Assembly: GCA_041917055.1 (NCBI GenBank)
Contig: JAYRYJ010000001.1
Location: 1-64,000 of the forward strand
Length of the DNA: 64,000 bases
Source: Pseudaquidulcibacter sp041917055
GTDB lineage: Bacteria > Pseudomonadota > Alphaproteobacteria > Caulobacterales > Aquidulcibacteraceae
Reading direction: 5' to 3'
In this document: piece after piece, positions 53,119 through 61,170 of the stretch
Position numbering within the stretch: position 1 is the first letter of the stretch
Layout of the letters: each line of letters starts with the position of its first letter
Position numbers and translations under genes: made by a program
The notes under the pieces: model-generated
What the model was told of the DNA's origin: nothing
Database searches by the model: none
The model's input: the letters and a program-made list of their open reading frames with translations, nothing else

Positions 53119-53486
53119 CACGCTGCTTTTTCCTTCACCCTGTTTTCAATATAAGCCATAACTCCGGATGGATTATTTTTGACATCTAAATTCCACACTC
53201 GCAAAACTTCCCATCCTAAGCCTTCTAAATAGTCTGTTCGGTCCTTATCATATTCTTGCGCATCCTTAGTTACATGGCTTGCCCCGTCAATCTCAATTAT
53301 TAGTCTGATTGATATTGCGGCGAAATCGACGATGAAAGGGGGAATTGGAACTTGGCGGCGAAAATTCACGGACTTTATTTTTCGCAATTGATTCCACATT
53401 ATGGCTTCATAGGGCGTCAGGTTTCGCCGCATTTCTTTTGCGCGCTTTCTAATTTCGGATTGGCCTTGTCGCACCGTCGCCCCCAT
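53064..53486 (-). CDS. DUF559-domain endonuclease-like protein (repeat-associated)
   Basis: A 140-residue protein with the DUF559 fold, related to the PD-(D/E)XK / very-short-patch-repair nucleases. Core: RKRAKEMRRNLTPYEAIMW, FRRQVPIPPFIVDFAAISIRLIIEIDGASH, with the VDF and EIDG acidic residues as candidate catalytic pair. I start at ATG 53486; an ATG at 53546 is also possible and would overlap the acyl-CoA dehydrogenase stop. Both candidate starts and the stop lie in the inverted palindromic repeats (53063-53118, 53481-53536), so the gene and its flanks move as one unit. It sits inside the fatty-acid operon and keeps reading orientation. DNA target and function are not established. Confidence 0.85.
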   Translation of the reverse strand: MGATVRQGQSEIRKRAKEMRRNLTPYEAIMWNQLRKIKSVNFRRQVPIPPFIVDFAAISIRLIIEIDGASHVTKDAQEYDKDRTDYLEGLGWEVLRVWNLDVKNNPSGVMAYIENRVKEKAACPIHHASRGPPSPQAGKD

Positions 53487-53536
53487 CCACCGCGCTATGC
53501 GCGGTCCCCCTTCCCCGTAAACGGGGAAGGATTGAT
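53481..53536. repeat. Palindromic repeat, right copy beside DUF559 (inverted)
   Basis: Inverted copy of 53063-53118. Loops are TTTA and ATA on the reverse complement; stems CCTTCCCCG/CGGGGAAGG and CCGCGC/GCGCGG are intact. It ends at the acyl-CoA dehydrogenase stop codon. Both copies have identical outer bases (ATCAATCC). Confidence 0.85.
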
Positions 53537-55314
53537 TAAAACTCATCAGCGCTTAAAGCCATCATTGCATTTGCACCGGTTTGAAGTTTTGCCAAATGGG
53601 CGGAAGCCTGTGGCACAATGCGTTCCATAAAATAAGTCGCGGTTTTTAATTTGGTGTCATAGAATGGGTCTGAACCACGTTTCTCAAGCGCGACTTTTGC
53701 CATCATAGCCCACATATATGCCAAGCCACAAATGCCGAATAAATGCATATAATCCGATGATGCCGCACCTGCATTTTCAAAATTTACCATGCCATTTTGC
53801 ATTAACCACATGGTGCCACCCATAAGCGCGTCTTTTGAAGTTTTCAAACCTTTCAAATATGGCGCGAGTTCGGCATTTTCGGCATTTGCTTTCATAAAGC
53901 CATCAATTTCACCAAAGAAAGTTTGCACTGCACGCCCACCATTCATGGCAAGTTTACGACCAACCAAATCGAGAGCCTGAACACCATTTGCGCCTTCATA
54001 AATCATGGCGATACGCGCGTCTCTTACAAATTGGCTCATGCCCCATTCTTCAATAAAGCCATGACCGCCGTAAATTTGTTGGGCATTTACCGCATTATCA
54101 AAACCTTTATCGGTGATATAACCTTTAAGAACCGGCGTCATCAAAGCCATATAATCAGACGCTTTGGTTTTTACGGCCTCATTATCGGAAACATGCATTA
54201 AATCGCCATAAAGCGCAGTCCAATAAAGGAACATTCGCGCACCTTCATTTATGGATTTGGCATCCATTAACATGCGGCGCACATCGGGGTGCACAATAAT
54301 CGGGTCTGCAGGGCCATTTGGATTTTTTGGCCCGGTCAAAGAGCGCATTTGCAATCGATCTTTGGCATAAATTACCGCATTTTGATAAGCCGCTTCGGAT
54401 TGGCAAAGCCCTTGAAGGCCAACCCCAAGGCGCGCAACATTCATCATAACAAACATTGCATTAAGGCCCTTATTTTCTTCACCGACAAGCCAGCCCTTGG
54501 CGCCATCATAATTCATAACGCAGGTTGAATTGCCGTGAATGCCCATTTTTTCTTCGATTTTGCCACAAACCGCAGGATTGCGCGCGCCCAATGTGCCATC
54601 TTCATTCACTAAGAATTTCGGAACAATAAAAAGCGAAATCCCTTTTGTTCCTTGTGGCGCACCGACTATGCGCGCCAATACAAGGTGGATAATATTCTCG
54701 CTCATGTCGTGTTCACCGGCAGAAATGAAAATTTTCTGTCCGGTGATATTGTATGAACCATCACCATTCGCCTCGGCCTTGGTGCGCAACATACCCAAAT
54801 CCGTTCCTGCATGTGGCTCGGTAAGGTTCATGGTTCCTGTCCATGTGCCTTCCACCATTTTTGGCAAATATTTTTGCTTTAATTCATCCGAACCATGCGT
54901 AAGCAATGCCGAATATGCGCCATGCGTAAGACCGGGATACATGGCCCATGCCATATTTGCCGAAGACGTCATTTCGGATAAGGCCAAGGTCAAGGAATGG
55001 GGCAGACCCTGACCACCAAATTCAGGTTCGGCACCAATTGTCGGCCATGCTGCTTCACAATATTGGTGATATGCCTCTTTAAAGCCTTTTGGAGTGGTTA
55101 CAGAGCCGTCGTCATGGCGCACGCAACCTTCATGGTCACCGGAAAGGTTCAAAGGTGCAAGAATTTGTTCGCAGAATTTTGCCATTTCTTCGAGGATAAC
55201 GTCGCGGGTTTCTTTGGTCGCCTCGCCAAAAGTGCCGAGATGGGCGTATTGGTCGATATTTAGAACGTCATCATAAATAAACTGCATATCGCGGATTGGT
55301 GCTTTATAAGCCAT
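53536..55314 (-). CDS. Acyl-CoA dehydrogenase
   Basis: A 592-residue long-chain type acyl-CoA dehydrogenase with the C-terminal ~120-residue extension of the type common in proteobacteria. FAD/substrate motifs: LTEPHAGTDLG, YNITGQKIFISAGEHD, and the catalytic Glu in MIYEGANGVQALDLVGRKL. First gene downstream of the MerR gene, and probably regulated by it. The operon continues with DUF559 inserted directly after its stop. Confidence 0.93.
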   Translation of the reverse strand: MAYKAPIRDMQFIYDDVLNIDQYAHLGTFGEATKETRDVILEEMAKFCEQILAPLNLSGDHEGCVRHDDGSVTTPKGFKEAYHQYCEAAWPTIGAEPEFGGQGLPHSLTLALSEMTSSANMAWAMYPGLTHGAYSALLTHGSDELKQKYLPKMVEGTWTGTMNLTEPHAGTDLGMLRTKAEANGDGSYNITGQKIFISAGEHDMSENIIHLVLARIVGAPQGTKGISLFIVPKFLVNEDGTLGARNPAVCGKIEEKMGIHGNSTCVMNYDGAKGWLVGEENKGLNAMFVMMNVARLGVGLQGLCQSEAAYQNAVIYAKDRLQMRSLTGPKNPNGPADPIIVHPDVRRMLMDAKSINEGARMFLYWTALYGDLMHVSDNEAVKTKASDYMALMTPVLKGYITDKGFDNAVNAQQIYGGHGFIEEWGMSQFVRDARIAMIYEGANGVQALDLVGRKLAMNGGRAVQTFFGEIDGFMKANAENAELAPYLKGLKTSKDALMGGTMWLMQNGMVNFENAGAASSDYMHLFGICGLAYMWAMMAKVALEKRGSDPFYDTKLKTATYFMERIVPQASAHLAKLQTGANAMMALSADEF

Positions 55315-55324
55315 TTTCTTCCCC

Positions 55325-55720
55325 TTAATTATTCATTGTTCTTAATTCGTCTTTTACACGATTTATATGACCTTCAAGATCGGAAATCGCATCTTCGATA
55401 TCGCGTTTTTGGGCGCTTAAAACTTCCATTTGTTTTTCAAATGTGCGAAGCGCCGCATTCAACTGGGTTTTTTTGCCACCCTCCAAATCATACAAATCCA
55501 AAAGTTCACGGATTTCTTCTAAAGATAGGCCAATACGCTTGCCACGCAAGACATAAAAAAGGCGCGCCCTATCGCGCGCATTATATTTTCGCCTTTGCCC
55601 GTCGCGTTGTGGCGTTAAAAGCCCTTTATCTTCGTAAAAACGTAAAGTGCGCGGCGTTACATTAAACTCGCGTGTTAAATCCGTAATGGACCAAAATCTA
55701 TTATTCAGCACTATTCTCAT
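55325..55720 (-). CDS. MerR-family regulator of the acyl-CoA operon
   Basis: A 131-residue MerR protein. N-terminal winged helix (ITDLTREFNVTPRTLRFYEDKGLLTPQRDGQRRKY), then ARLFYVLRGKRIGLSLEEIRELLDLYD and a coiled coil. No metal-binding Cys, so it is of the branched-chain/fatty-acid type (LiuR-like) rather than metal-sensing. It lies ten bases before the acyl-CoA dehydrogenase gene. A candidate operator TTTACGTTTACGTCAA lies just upstream (55745-55760). Confidence 0.9.
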   Translation of the reverse strand: MRIVLNNRFWSITDLTREFNVTPRTLRFYEDKGLLTPQRDGQRRKYNARDRARLFYVLRGKRIGLSLEEIRELLDLYDLEGGKKTQLNAALRTFEKQMEVLSAQKRDIEDAISDLEGHINRVKDELRTMNN

Positions 55721-55744
55721 CCCTTTTTTCGAGAATTACATAAG

Positions 55745-55760
55745 TTTACGTTTACGTCAA
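55745..55760 (-). promoter_or_regulatory. Candidate MerR operator / promoter
   Basis: Imperfect dyad TTTACGTTTACGTCAA (12 of 16 positions symmetric) about 25 bases upstream of the MerR start. On the minus strand it begins TTGACG, a good -35, with TAATTC some 16 bases further as a possible -10. ACGT-centred sites of this kind are known for LiuR-type regulators, as I recall; binding is untested. Confidence 0.5.
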
Positions 55761-55865
55761 GGGAAATATGATAATGAGCGAAAAATTTTTGCGGTTTAAG
55801 TGAATAAGGGAATCAAGGTGCATTCAATTGTCGCCATGTTTAGAATATGAGCATTGAGGTTCATC

Positions 55866-56243
55866 ATGAAAAATTCATGGAAAAATGGCGTAAAATTCGC
55901 CTTAACAATGCTTGCAATTCCGACGTTTGCAATCGCCCAAGCATATTATCGCGTTGAAAATTATGTGCAGACACCCGCACCCAAACCAAACGGTTCGCAA
56001 TTTGCTTTTAATGGTCAAGAAGTCGTGCCTTATGCCTATGGTTATGTCTATAATTTGCCTGAAGATGGCAATTGGCGCTTCATTGAGGCGCGCTGTTATC
56101 AAAGCAATAAAGGCCAAACCTGTATCGATGGTCATTGGATAAAGAAAAATAAGGGAAAATGCGAAGAAGTTACGGCGCATTATATCCGCACTGGAAACTA
56201 TATTAAGCTGGTGCCTGAGGGCAAAGTTTCGACCTGTAAATAA
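55866..56243 (+). CDS. Small exported protein
   Basis: A 125-residue protein from the ATG at 55866 with GAGGT upstream. Signal peptide MKNSWKNGVKFALTMLAIPTFAIAQA, then Tyr- and Asn-rich sequence with five Cys (CYQSNKGQTCIDGHWIKKNKGKC and a final TCK), likely disulphide-bonded in the periplasm. No family recognised. It is divergent from the MerR gene. Confidence 0.7.
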   Translation: MKNSWKNGVKFALTMLAIPTFAIAQAYYRVENYVQTPAPKPNGSQFAFNGQEVVPYAYGYVYNLPEDGNWRFIEARCYQSNKGQTCIDGHWIKKNKGKCEEVTAHYIRTGNYIKLVPEGKVSTCK

Positions 56244-56378
56244 CGCGCATTGGCGGAAAAATGTTTGGGCTGTCAGTGGGCTAAGTTATGCGATTGCTCT
56301 TATTACCGGAAGGGCGATAAATTATCTTACCCAATATCCCCAATTGCCTTATTTTAAAATTGCTCTAATTTCTCTGGC

Positions 56379-58598
56379 ATGAAAAAAATAATATTTACCG
56401 CCTTCATTGCCGCAATAATTATCGCCCCTAATGCGTCATTTGCCGAAAATGCAAAACCGATTTTGACAATTGAACGGGTCTTTTCGGATCCGCCAATTTC
56501 AGGGCCCATCGCGGGGGCAAGTAAATTGTCGCCTGATGGCAGGCTTTTGACATTTTTGAAACCAAAGCAAGATAATGCAATGGTACAGGATTTATGGGCC
56601 ATGAAAATCGAAAGCGGTGAGACTTTCGTTTTGATGGATGCCGATAAATTATCAAATTCCGACAAGGAATTATCACAAGAAGAAATCGCGCGGCGCGAAA
56701 GAATGCGGGTTTCGGTGCGCGGTGTTGTCGATTATTCATGGGATGAAAACGGCAATTTCATAATTGTGCCATTAGATGGCGATATATATTCAATTGATGC
56801 CAAAACTTATGAGATAAAACGGCTTACTGAAACCACAAGCGATGAAATAGATGCCAAGCTAAGTTCGAACGGCAAAAAACTTGGCTTTGTGCGTGACGGC
56901 CAATTATGGGTCAAAGATATTGCGAGCAGTTTAGAAAGCGAAATTTCGCCAAAAGCCGAAGGTGATATTTCATACGCTGCCGCAGAGTTTATCGCCCAAG
57001 AAGAATTAGATAGATATGAAGGTTATTGGTTTTCGCCCGACGGAAATTCAGTCGCTTTTCAAAAAACTGATGAAACCCGTGTTGAAACTGTCGAAAGAAT
57101 GGAAATTTCGGCAAGTGGCGCAAAATTGGTGAAACAAAAATATCCATATGCCGGAAAACCTAATGCGATTGTTGAACTTTGGGTAAAATCCGATGGTGGC
57201 AATGCCGTCAAAATGGATTTGGGCGCAAATGATGATTTTTATCTTGCGCGTGTGAATTGGGGGAAGGATAATTCGACCCTTTATGTCCAAAGATTAAGCC
57301 GCGACCAAAAAGCTCTTGATTTAATCAGTTTCGATTCCAAAACCGGAATTGGAAAAGTAATTCTAAGCGAAAAATCCGATACTTGGGTTGAATTGCACGA
57401 TGATTTCAAAATTCTAAAAAATGGTGATTTCCTATGGTCGTCCGAACGTGACGGGAACAATCATTTGTATCTTTATGACAAAAACGGGAAATTATTGCGT
57501 CAAGTCACAAAAGGCGATTGGGTTGTAAAGAAAATCAATGCGGTCAATGAGATCAATGATTTGGTTTATTTTGAAGCATCAACCGAAACCCCGATTGAAA
57601 ATAATCTATTTGTTACAAAGATTCACAAACCATCGCCGAATGTTCAAATCACGCCAACAGGTGGTTGGTGGGCAATTAATATGGCGAAATCCGGCGCTTC
57701 ATATATTGGCAATTATTCCGACCCCAAAACACCGCCATTCACTGCGCTTTATGATAATAAAGGCGCGCGATTGCGATTCATTGAAGAAAATCCTTTGAAT
57801 GAAAAGCACCCATATTTTGCTTTCAAAGATGCCTATTCTCAACCTGAATTTGGCACGATAAAATCGTCAGATGGACAGGATTTGCAATATTATATGCTTA
57901 AACCCAAGGACTTCGACCCGTCCAAAAAATATCCGGTTCTTTTCAATATTTATGGCGGCCCGGCGCGCGCGATGGTTCATAGGGAATGGATAGGTCCGAA
58001 TTTACGACTTTTGCAGGAAAAGGGATTCATTGTTTTCACTTTGGATAATCGCGGCACGCCAAAACGTAGTGTTAAATTCACGCGCGCGATTTATCGCCAA
58101 TTTGGCGGTGCCGATATTGATGACCAGATTTTGGGCGCAAAATTTGTGCAATCGTTGCCATATGTCGATAAGGATAATTTGGGGATTTTTGGTTGGTCCC
58201 AAGGTGGATTTGTCACCCTTATGGCGTTAAGTGCTAAAGATAGCCCGTTTAAGGCGGGTGTTGCAGGCGCGCCGCCAACAGAATGGGGGCTTTATGATAC
58301 GGCCTATACAGAGAGATATATGGACACGCCGCAGAATAATAAGGACGGATATGCCGCATCCGACGTTTTAAACCGCATTGAAAATATCAAGCCCAATTCT
58401 TTATTACTCGCGCATGGTATGGCTGATGATAATGTGCTTTTGGGCAATTCAACGCGCGTCGCCGCCGAACTGCAAAAACGCGGCGTTCCATTTGAAATGA
58501 TGTTTTATCCAGGCGAAAAACACGGTCTTAAAGGCTATAAAAAGCGCATGTTCCAATGGCAATTAATGATGGATTTCTTTGAACGGAAATTGAAATAA
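56379..58598 (+). CDS. DPP4-like prolyl oligopeptidase (S9 family)
   Basis: A 739-residue exported serine peptidase with signal peptide and N-terminal beta-propeller (about 30-480), then an alpha/beta-hydrolase domain. Catalytic triad: Ser607 in GWSQGG, Asp684 in GMADDN, His715 in GEKHG. The double-Glu EE of AAEFIAQEELDRYEGYWFSPDG is the DPP4-type substrate N-terminus recognition motif. It should remove Xaa-Pro dipeptides from oligopeptides. It converges on the NlpC gene with one base between the stops. Confidence 0.94.
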   Translation: MKKIIFTAFIAAIIIAPNASFAENAKPILTIERVFSDPPISGPIAGASKLSPDGRLLTFLKPKQDNAMVQDLWAMKIESGETFVLMDADKLSNSDKELSQEEIARRERMRVSVRGVVDYSWDENGNFIIVPLDGDIYSIDAKTYEIKRLTETTSDEIDAKLSSNGKKLGFVRDGQLWVKDIASSLESEISPKAEGDISYAAAEFIAQEELDRYEGYWFSPDGNSVAFQKTDETRVETVERMEISASGAKLVKQKYPYAGKPNAIVELWVKSDGGNAVKMDLGANDDFYLARVNWGKDNSTLYVQRLSRDQKALDLISFDSKTGIGKVILSEKSDTWVELHDDFKILKNGDFLWSSERDGNNHLYLYDKNGKLLRQVTKGDWVVKKINAVNEINDLVYFEASTETPIENNLFVTKIHKPSPNVQITPTGGWWAINMAKSGASYIGNYSDPKTPPFTALYDNKGARLRFIEENPLNEKHPYFAFKDAYSQPEFGTIKSSDGQDLQYYMLKPKDFDPSKKYPVLFNIYGGPARAMVHREWIGPNLRLLQEKGFIVFTLDNRGTPKRSVKFTRAIYRQFGGADIDDQILGAKFVQSLPYVDKDNLGIFGWSQGGFVTLMALSAKDSPFKAGVAGAPPTEWGLYDTAYTERYMDTPQNNKDGYAASDVLNRIENIKPNSLLLAHGMADDNVLLGNSTRVAAELQKRGVPFEMMFYPGEKHGLKGYKKRMFQWQLMMDFFERKLK

Positions 58599-58599
58599 A

Positions 58600-59508
58600 T
58601 TATTTCAATCTTCTAACCGTCCGAAGTTTTAAGCCTAAACCCTCATAACGCGCAATGGTTTGGGTTAATGGCTCTATTTCAACGCACATATGGAATGAAT
58701 TGGCGTGAATTATATTGGTTTCGTCTATCATCATTGCCACATGGCCTTGCCAAAACAATAAGTCACATGGTTTAAGGTTGGAAAAATCGGCGGCTGGTTC
58801 GATTAATTCGCCGATTTTTTCTTGCATTCTTGCGTCTCGTGGAAGATTTGTGCCACAGGCTTCAAATATTGTTTGTATAAGTCCCGAACAATCAATTCCC
58901 AATGCCTGACGACCACCCCAGGCATATGGCGTTTGATAAAACCATTTTGCGATTTCAATCGGGTCGGAATAAAATTCGTTTGTTGCACACAGGTGATTTT
59001 GATAAATGTATCCCAGATCTTCGCAATAGACATAGCCGTTTTCGATTTTGTCGGTCGCACGAACCATGGCATTCATAGGCAATATATGTAAAATCTCACC
59101 TTGCACTTTGGGAATAGAAAACGCAAAAGTGCGAAGGGCTTTAACCTTCATATTGGTTTCAATATTATCAATCGCGATAGACGAATCTTCTAAATAGCCG
59201 ACATAATTATCGCGCTTTAATTGCACCCAGGCGAAGCCATTTTTGACTTCATAGACGTCAATCATTTCACCAAAAAATACTTCAGAAACATTGGGTGACG
59301 AATTATCGGGCGCGCTTTTTAAATAGGAATAATCGCATTTTATCTGCATAGTTTCGGGCGAAACGAATTTAGGCGCATCGATTTTCCCTTGTAAATATTG
59401 CGCTGCAATATCGTCGCGGATTGGGTTTGTTGCTTTATCGAAATCCAAAATGCACTTAGAGCGGTGATGCTTCAACTGGAATCGGACTGGCTTGTTCTTT
59501 TGCGTCAT
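58600..59508 (-). CDS. NlpC/P60 peptidase with bacterial SH3 domains, 5' end altered by MITE
   Basis: A 302-residue cell-wall hydrolase-like protein. Two SH3-like regions (about 60-165), then NlpC/P60 with catalytic Cys in GIDCSGLIQ, His in WQGHVAMM and a later ANSFHM. Likely cuts D-Glu-mesoDAP bonds. The first 18 codons, including the ATG, come from MITE copy C. An in-frame TTG at 59448, just past the MITE, may be the original start (reading LDFDKATNPIRDD). Frame is intact across the junction. Confidence 0.85.
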   Translation of the reverse strand: MTQKNKPVRFQLKHHRSKCILDFDKATNPIRDDIAAQYLQGKIDAPKFVSPETMQIKCDYSYLKSAPDNSSPNVSEVFFGEMIDVYEVKNGFAWVQLKRDNYVGYLEDSSIAIDNIETNMKVKALRTFAFSIPKVQGEILHILPMNAMVRATDKIENGYVYCEDLGYIYQNHLCATNEFYSDPIEIAKWFYQTPYAWGGRQALGIDCSGLIQTIFEACGTNLPRDARMQEKIGELIEPAADFSNLKPCDLLFWQGHVAMMIDETNIIHANSFHMCVEIEPLTQTIARYEGLGLKLRTVRRLK

Positions 59509-59618
59509 GACAGCGAGTTTTTCCTTGTGAATATTCCAATATTAACTGCGAAAAAACTCACTGTCATGTCACAAAATCCCTGCGCCATTCCTGTTCCACT
59601 TGAAGCATCACCGCTCTA
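59457..59618 (-). mobile_element. MITE copy C, reverse orientation
   Basis: 162 bases with TA at both ends and terminal repeats TAGAGCGGTGATGCTTCAA... (24 of 25 match between ends). Interior matches the complement of copy A. It carries the start codon of the NlpC/P60 gene and, at its right end, the TAG of the MarR gene. Confidence 0.85.
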
Positions 59619-59999
59619 TTGCGCGGCAATTAATTGCGACACCCCAATTTCGTTTTCGCGCGGCAAATTATTTAGGCCGCCAATAATAAAACGTGCAATA
59701 TCGCCAAGGCGCAAAATACCGTCTTCTGTGGCAATAATAAAGACATTGCGGCGGTCATTTTCATCGCGCAAGCGATTGATTAGGCCCAATGCCTGTAATG
59801 AATCTAGGGCGCGCACAATTGCGGGCTTTTTCAAACCCAATTTTTTGGCAAGGCCGCGAACAGTATGCTTTCCATCATCAAGATGAACACTTAAAAGAAT
59901 AGCAGTTTGGCGCGCCGTTAAATCGGGACCGTCAAGGCGAATTGTTTGATTGGTGATGTCACGCCAAAGATCCAAAGCCTGCCGATTTTCGATTTCCAT
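59616..59999 (-). CDS. MarR-type winged-helix regulator
   Basis: A 127-residue MarR protein from the ATG at 59999. Winged helix: LTARQTAILLSVHLDDGKHTVRGLAKKLGLKKPAIVRALDSLQALGLINRLRDENDRRN. The stop TAG is built from the TA and G at the end of MITE copy C. Another MITE (copy B) lies 20 bases upstream of the ATG, in the opposite orientation to copy C, so the gene is sandwiched. Targets unknown; NlpC/P60 and the neighbours are candidates. Confidence 0.85.
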   Translation of the reverse strand: MEIENRQALDLWRDITNQTIRLDGPDLTARQTAILLSVHLDDGKHTVRGLAKKLGLKKPAIVRALDSLQALGLINRLRDENDRRNVFIIATEDGILRLGDIARFIIGGLNNLPRENEIGVSQLIAAQ

Positions 60000-60276
60000 C
60001 TTTGCCCCAATCCTCTGATTAGAGCGGCAGACCTTCAAAGGGAATTGGTATAGCGAAGGATTTTTGTGGCGCGGCTTTGAGTTCTTTTCCGATGGAATAT
60101 TGGAATATTTCAAGGAAAAAACTCAAAGATGGCGACGCAAAAAGACAAGCTAGACCGATTCCATTTGAATGTTTGACGCTCTTTAGAAAAAGAATCTGAT
60201 TTGCGCGCAAGTTCAAGAGTCTCTTAAAGAGTCAAGCAGTTGGAAATATTTTAACAGATAAAGCCAAGGCCGCGCT
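60000..60276. other. Intergenic region upstream of marR
   Basis: Apart from MITE copy B, it holds about 90 AT-rich bases with no gene. The region before the membrane-protein gene stop (60183-60276) has no repeat I recognise. Confidence 0.6.
60020..60182 (+). mobile_element. MITE copy B
   Basis: About 163 bases. Left end TTAGAGCGGCAGACCTTCAA, right end ...GACGCTCT (24 of 29 paired positions). The right TA is displaced by one or two bases. Interior near-identical to copy A (TTTTTGTGGCGCGG, GGAATATTGGAATATTTCA, AAAAAGACAAGCTAG). It lies before the marR start. Confidence 0.83.
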
Positions 60277-60708
60277 TTAATTAAGGCCGGGTCTGAACAA
60301 TTGATATGTCCCAATTGCGTAGAACAAACCGATTATTGCGCAGATTGCACTGGTAATAAGCCAAAAAGTGCCAGAAAGATTGGGAAAAAGCGGCATTATC
60401 AAAAATGGAATAAAGCCACGAATTAAATAGACTGCACTTATCGCTACCAAGCAGAATTTTAGCAATGGCAATTTGCAGATAATTACAGCGCCCGAAAAAG
60501 CATATAATCCCCACGCCGCCAAGATACCGGCAATTATGCAAGTAATAAGTGCCGGATATGCCATGCCACGCGCCGCCATATCCGCCATTCTTTGACCAGC
60601 GCCAAAGAAAATATACCATTTTGGTCCACCGAAAATCACGGCAATATGAAGCAAAGAGGCGATAAAGGAAAGGCAACCGCCAATAAAACGAAATGGGAAT
60701 TTATTCAA
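60277..60708 (-). CDS. Small four-helix membrane protein
   Basis: A 143-residue protein with about four hydrophobic segments (about 8-30, 45-72, 78-105, 112-135). TTG start overlapping the TGA of the next gene (TTGA). Unrecognised family. It is the second gene of a pair that is divergent from the TetR gene, so the TetR protein likely controls it. Confidence 0.75.
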   Translation of the reverse strand: MNKFPFRFIGGCLSFIASLLHIAVIFGGPKWYIFFGAGQRMADMAARGMAYPALITCIIAGILAAWGLYAFSGAVIICKLPLLKFCLVAISAVYLIRGFIPFLIMPLFPNLSGTFWLITSAICAIIGLFYAIGTYQLFRPGLN

Positions 60709-61073
60709 ATCATTGCACCCGCGATAATAAGCGCGCCCGTCAAAGCGAAGAAAAAAGGATGAGGAAAGCGAAACGGATTATTCAAATGTCGTGCGCAAAA
60801 ATATAGGAAAAGCCCCGACATTGCGAACATTTCAAGCCCCAAGAAAATCCCCAAATCTCTGCTTAGGCCAAAAGAAGCGCCAAATGCCAAAAAACCGAAA
60901 GCTAAAATTAGAAATAAAGTGATAGAGTGCCACACTATACGGCCTATGGTGCGGACTTTAATGTCAATATTGGTCGCGAATATAACATTATCAATGCGCT
61001 TATTTCCAACCATGATGTGAAAGCCCGCGCCATAAAGGCATAAAGCCGACGTTGCTAAATAAAAGAAATTCAT
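60705..61073 (-). CDS. Small membrane protein
   Basis: A 122-residue protein with three to four hydrophobic segments, ATG at 61073. First gene of the pair divergent from the TetR regulator, with a perfect palindrome in the intergenic space. Function unknown; a small transporter or membrane stress protein would be consistent but is not shown. Confidence 0.75.
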   Translation of the reverse strand: MNFFYLATSALCLYGAGFHIMVGNKRIDNVIFATNIDIKVRTIGRIVWHSITLFLILAFGFLAFGASFGLSRDLGIFLGLEMFAMSGLFLYFCARHLNNPFRFPHPFFFALTGALIIAGAMI

Positions 61074-61084
61074 TTTCAAAAAAC

Positions 61085-61100
61085 CATACGTTAACGTATG
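61085..61100. promoter_or_regulatory. Candidate TetR operator
   Basis: Perfect 16-base palindrome CATACGTTAACGTATG, with near-symmetric flanks AAAC and TTTT, between the divergent membrane genes (start 61073) and the TetR gene (start 61171). A half-site CGTATGTTAA recurs at 61139-61148. The perfect symmetry and place between the genes make it a strong operator candidate. Confidence 0.7.
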
Positions 61101-61170
61101 TTTTGATAATTCCGACTATCCGTTTTGTCAATACCTTTTCGTATGTTAAACTCTGATTCGGAGGCGTCGC

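Noticed and set aside
56244..56378. Possible small RNA between the exported protein and the DPP4-like peptidase
   Set aside because: 135 bases without a clear promoter, hairpin or T-run; nothing to support a gene.
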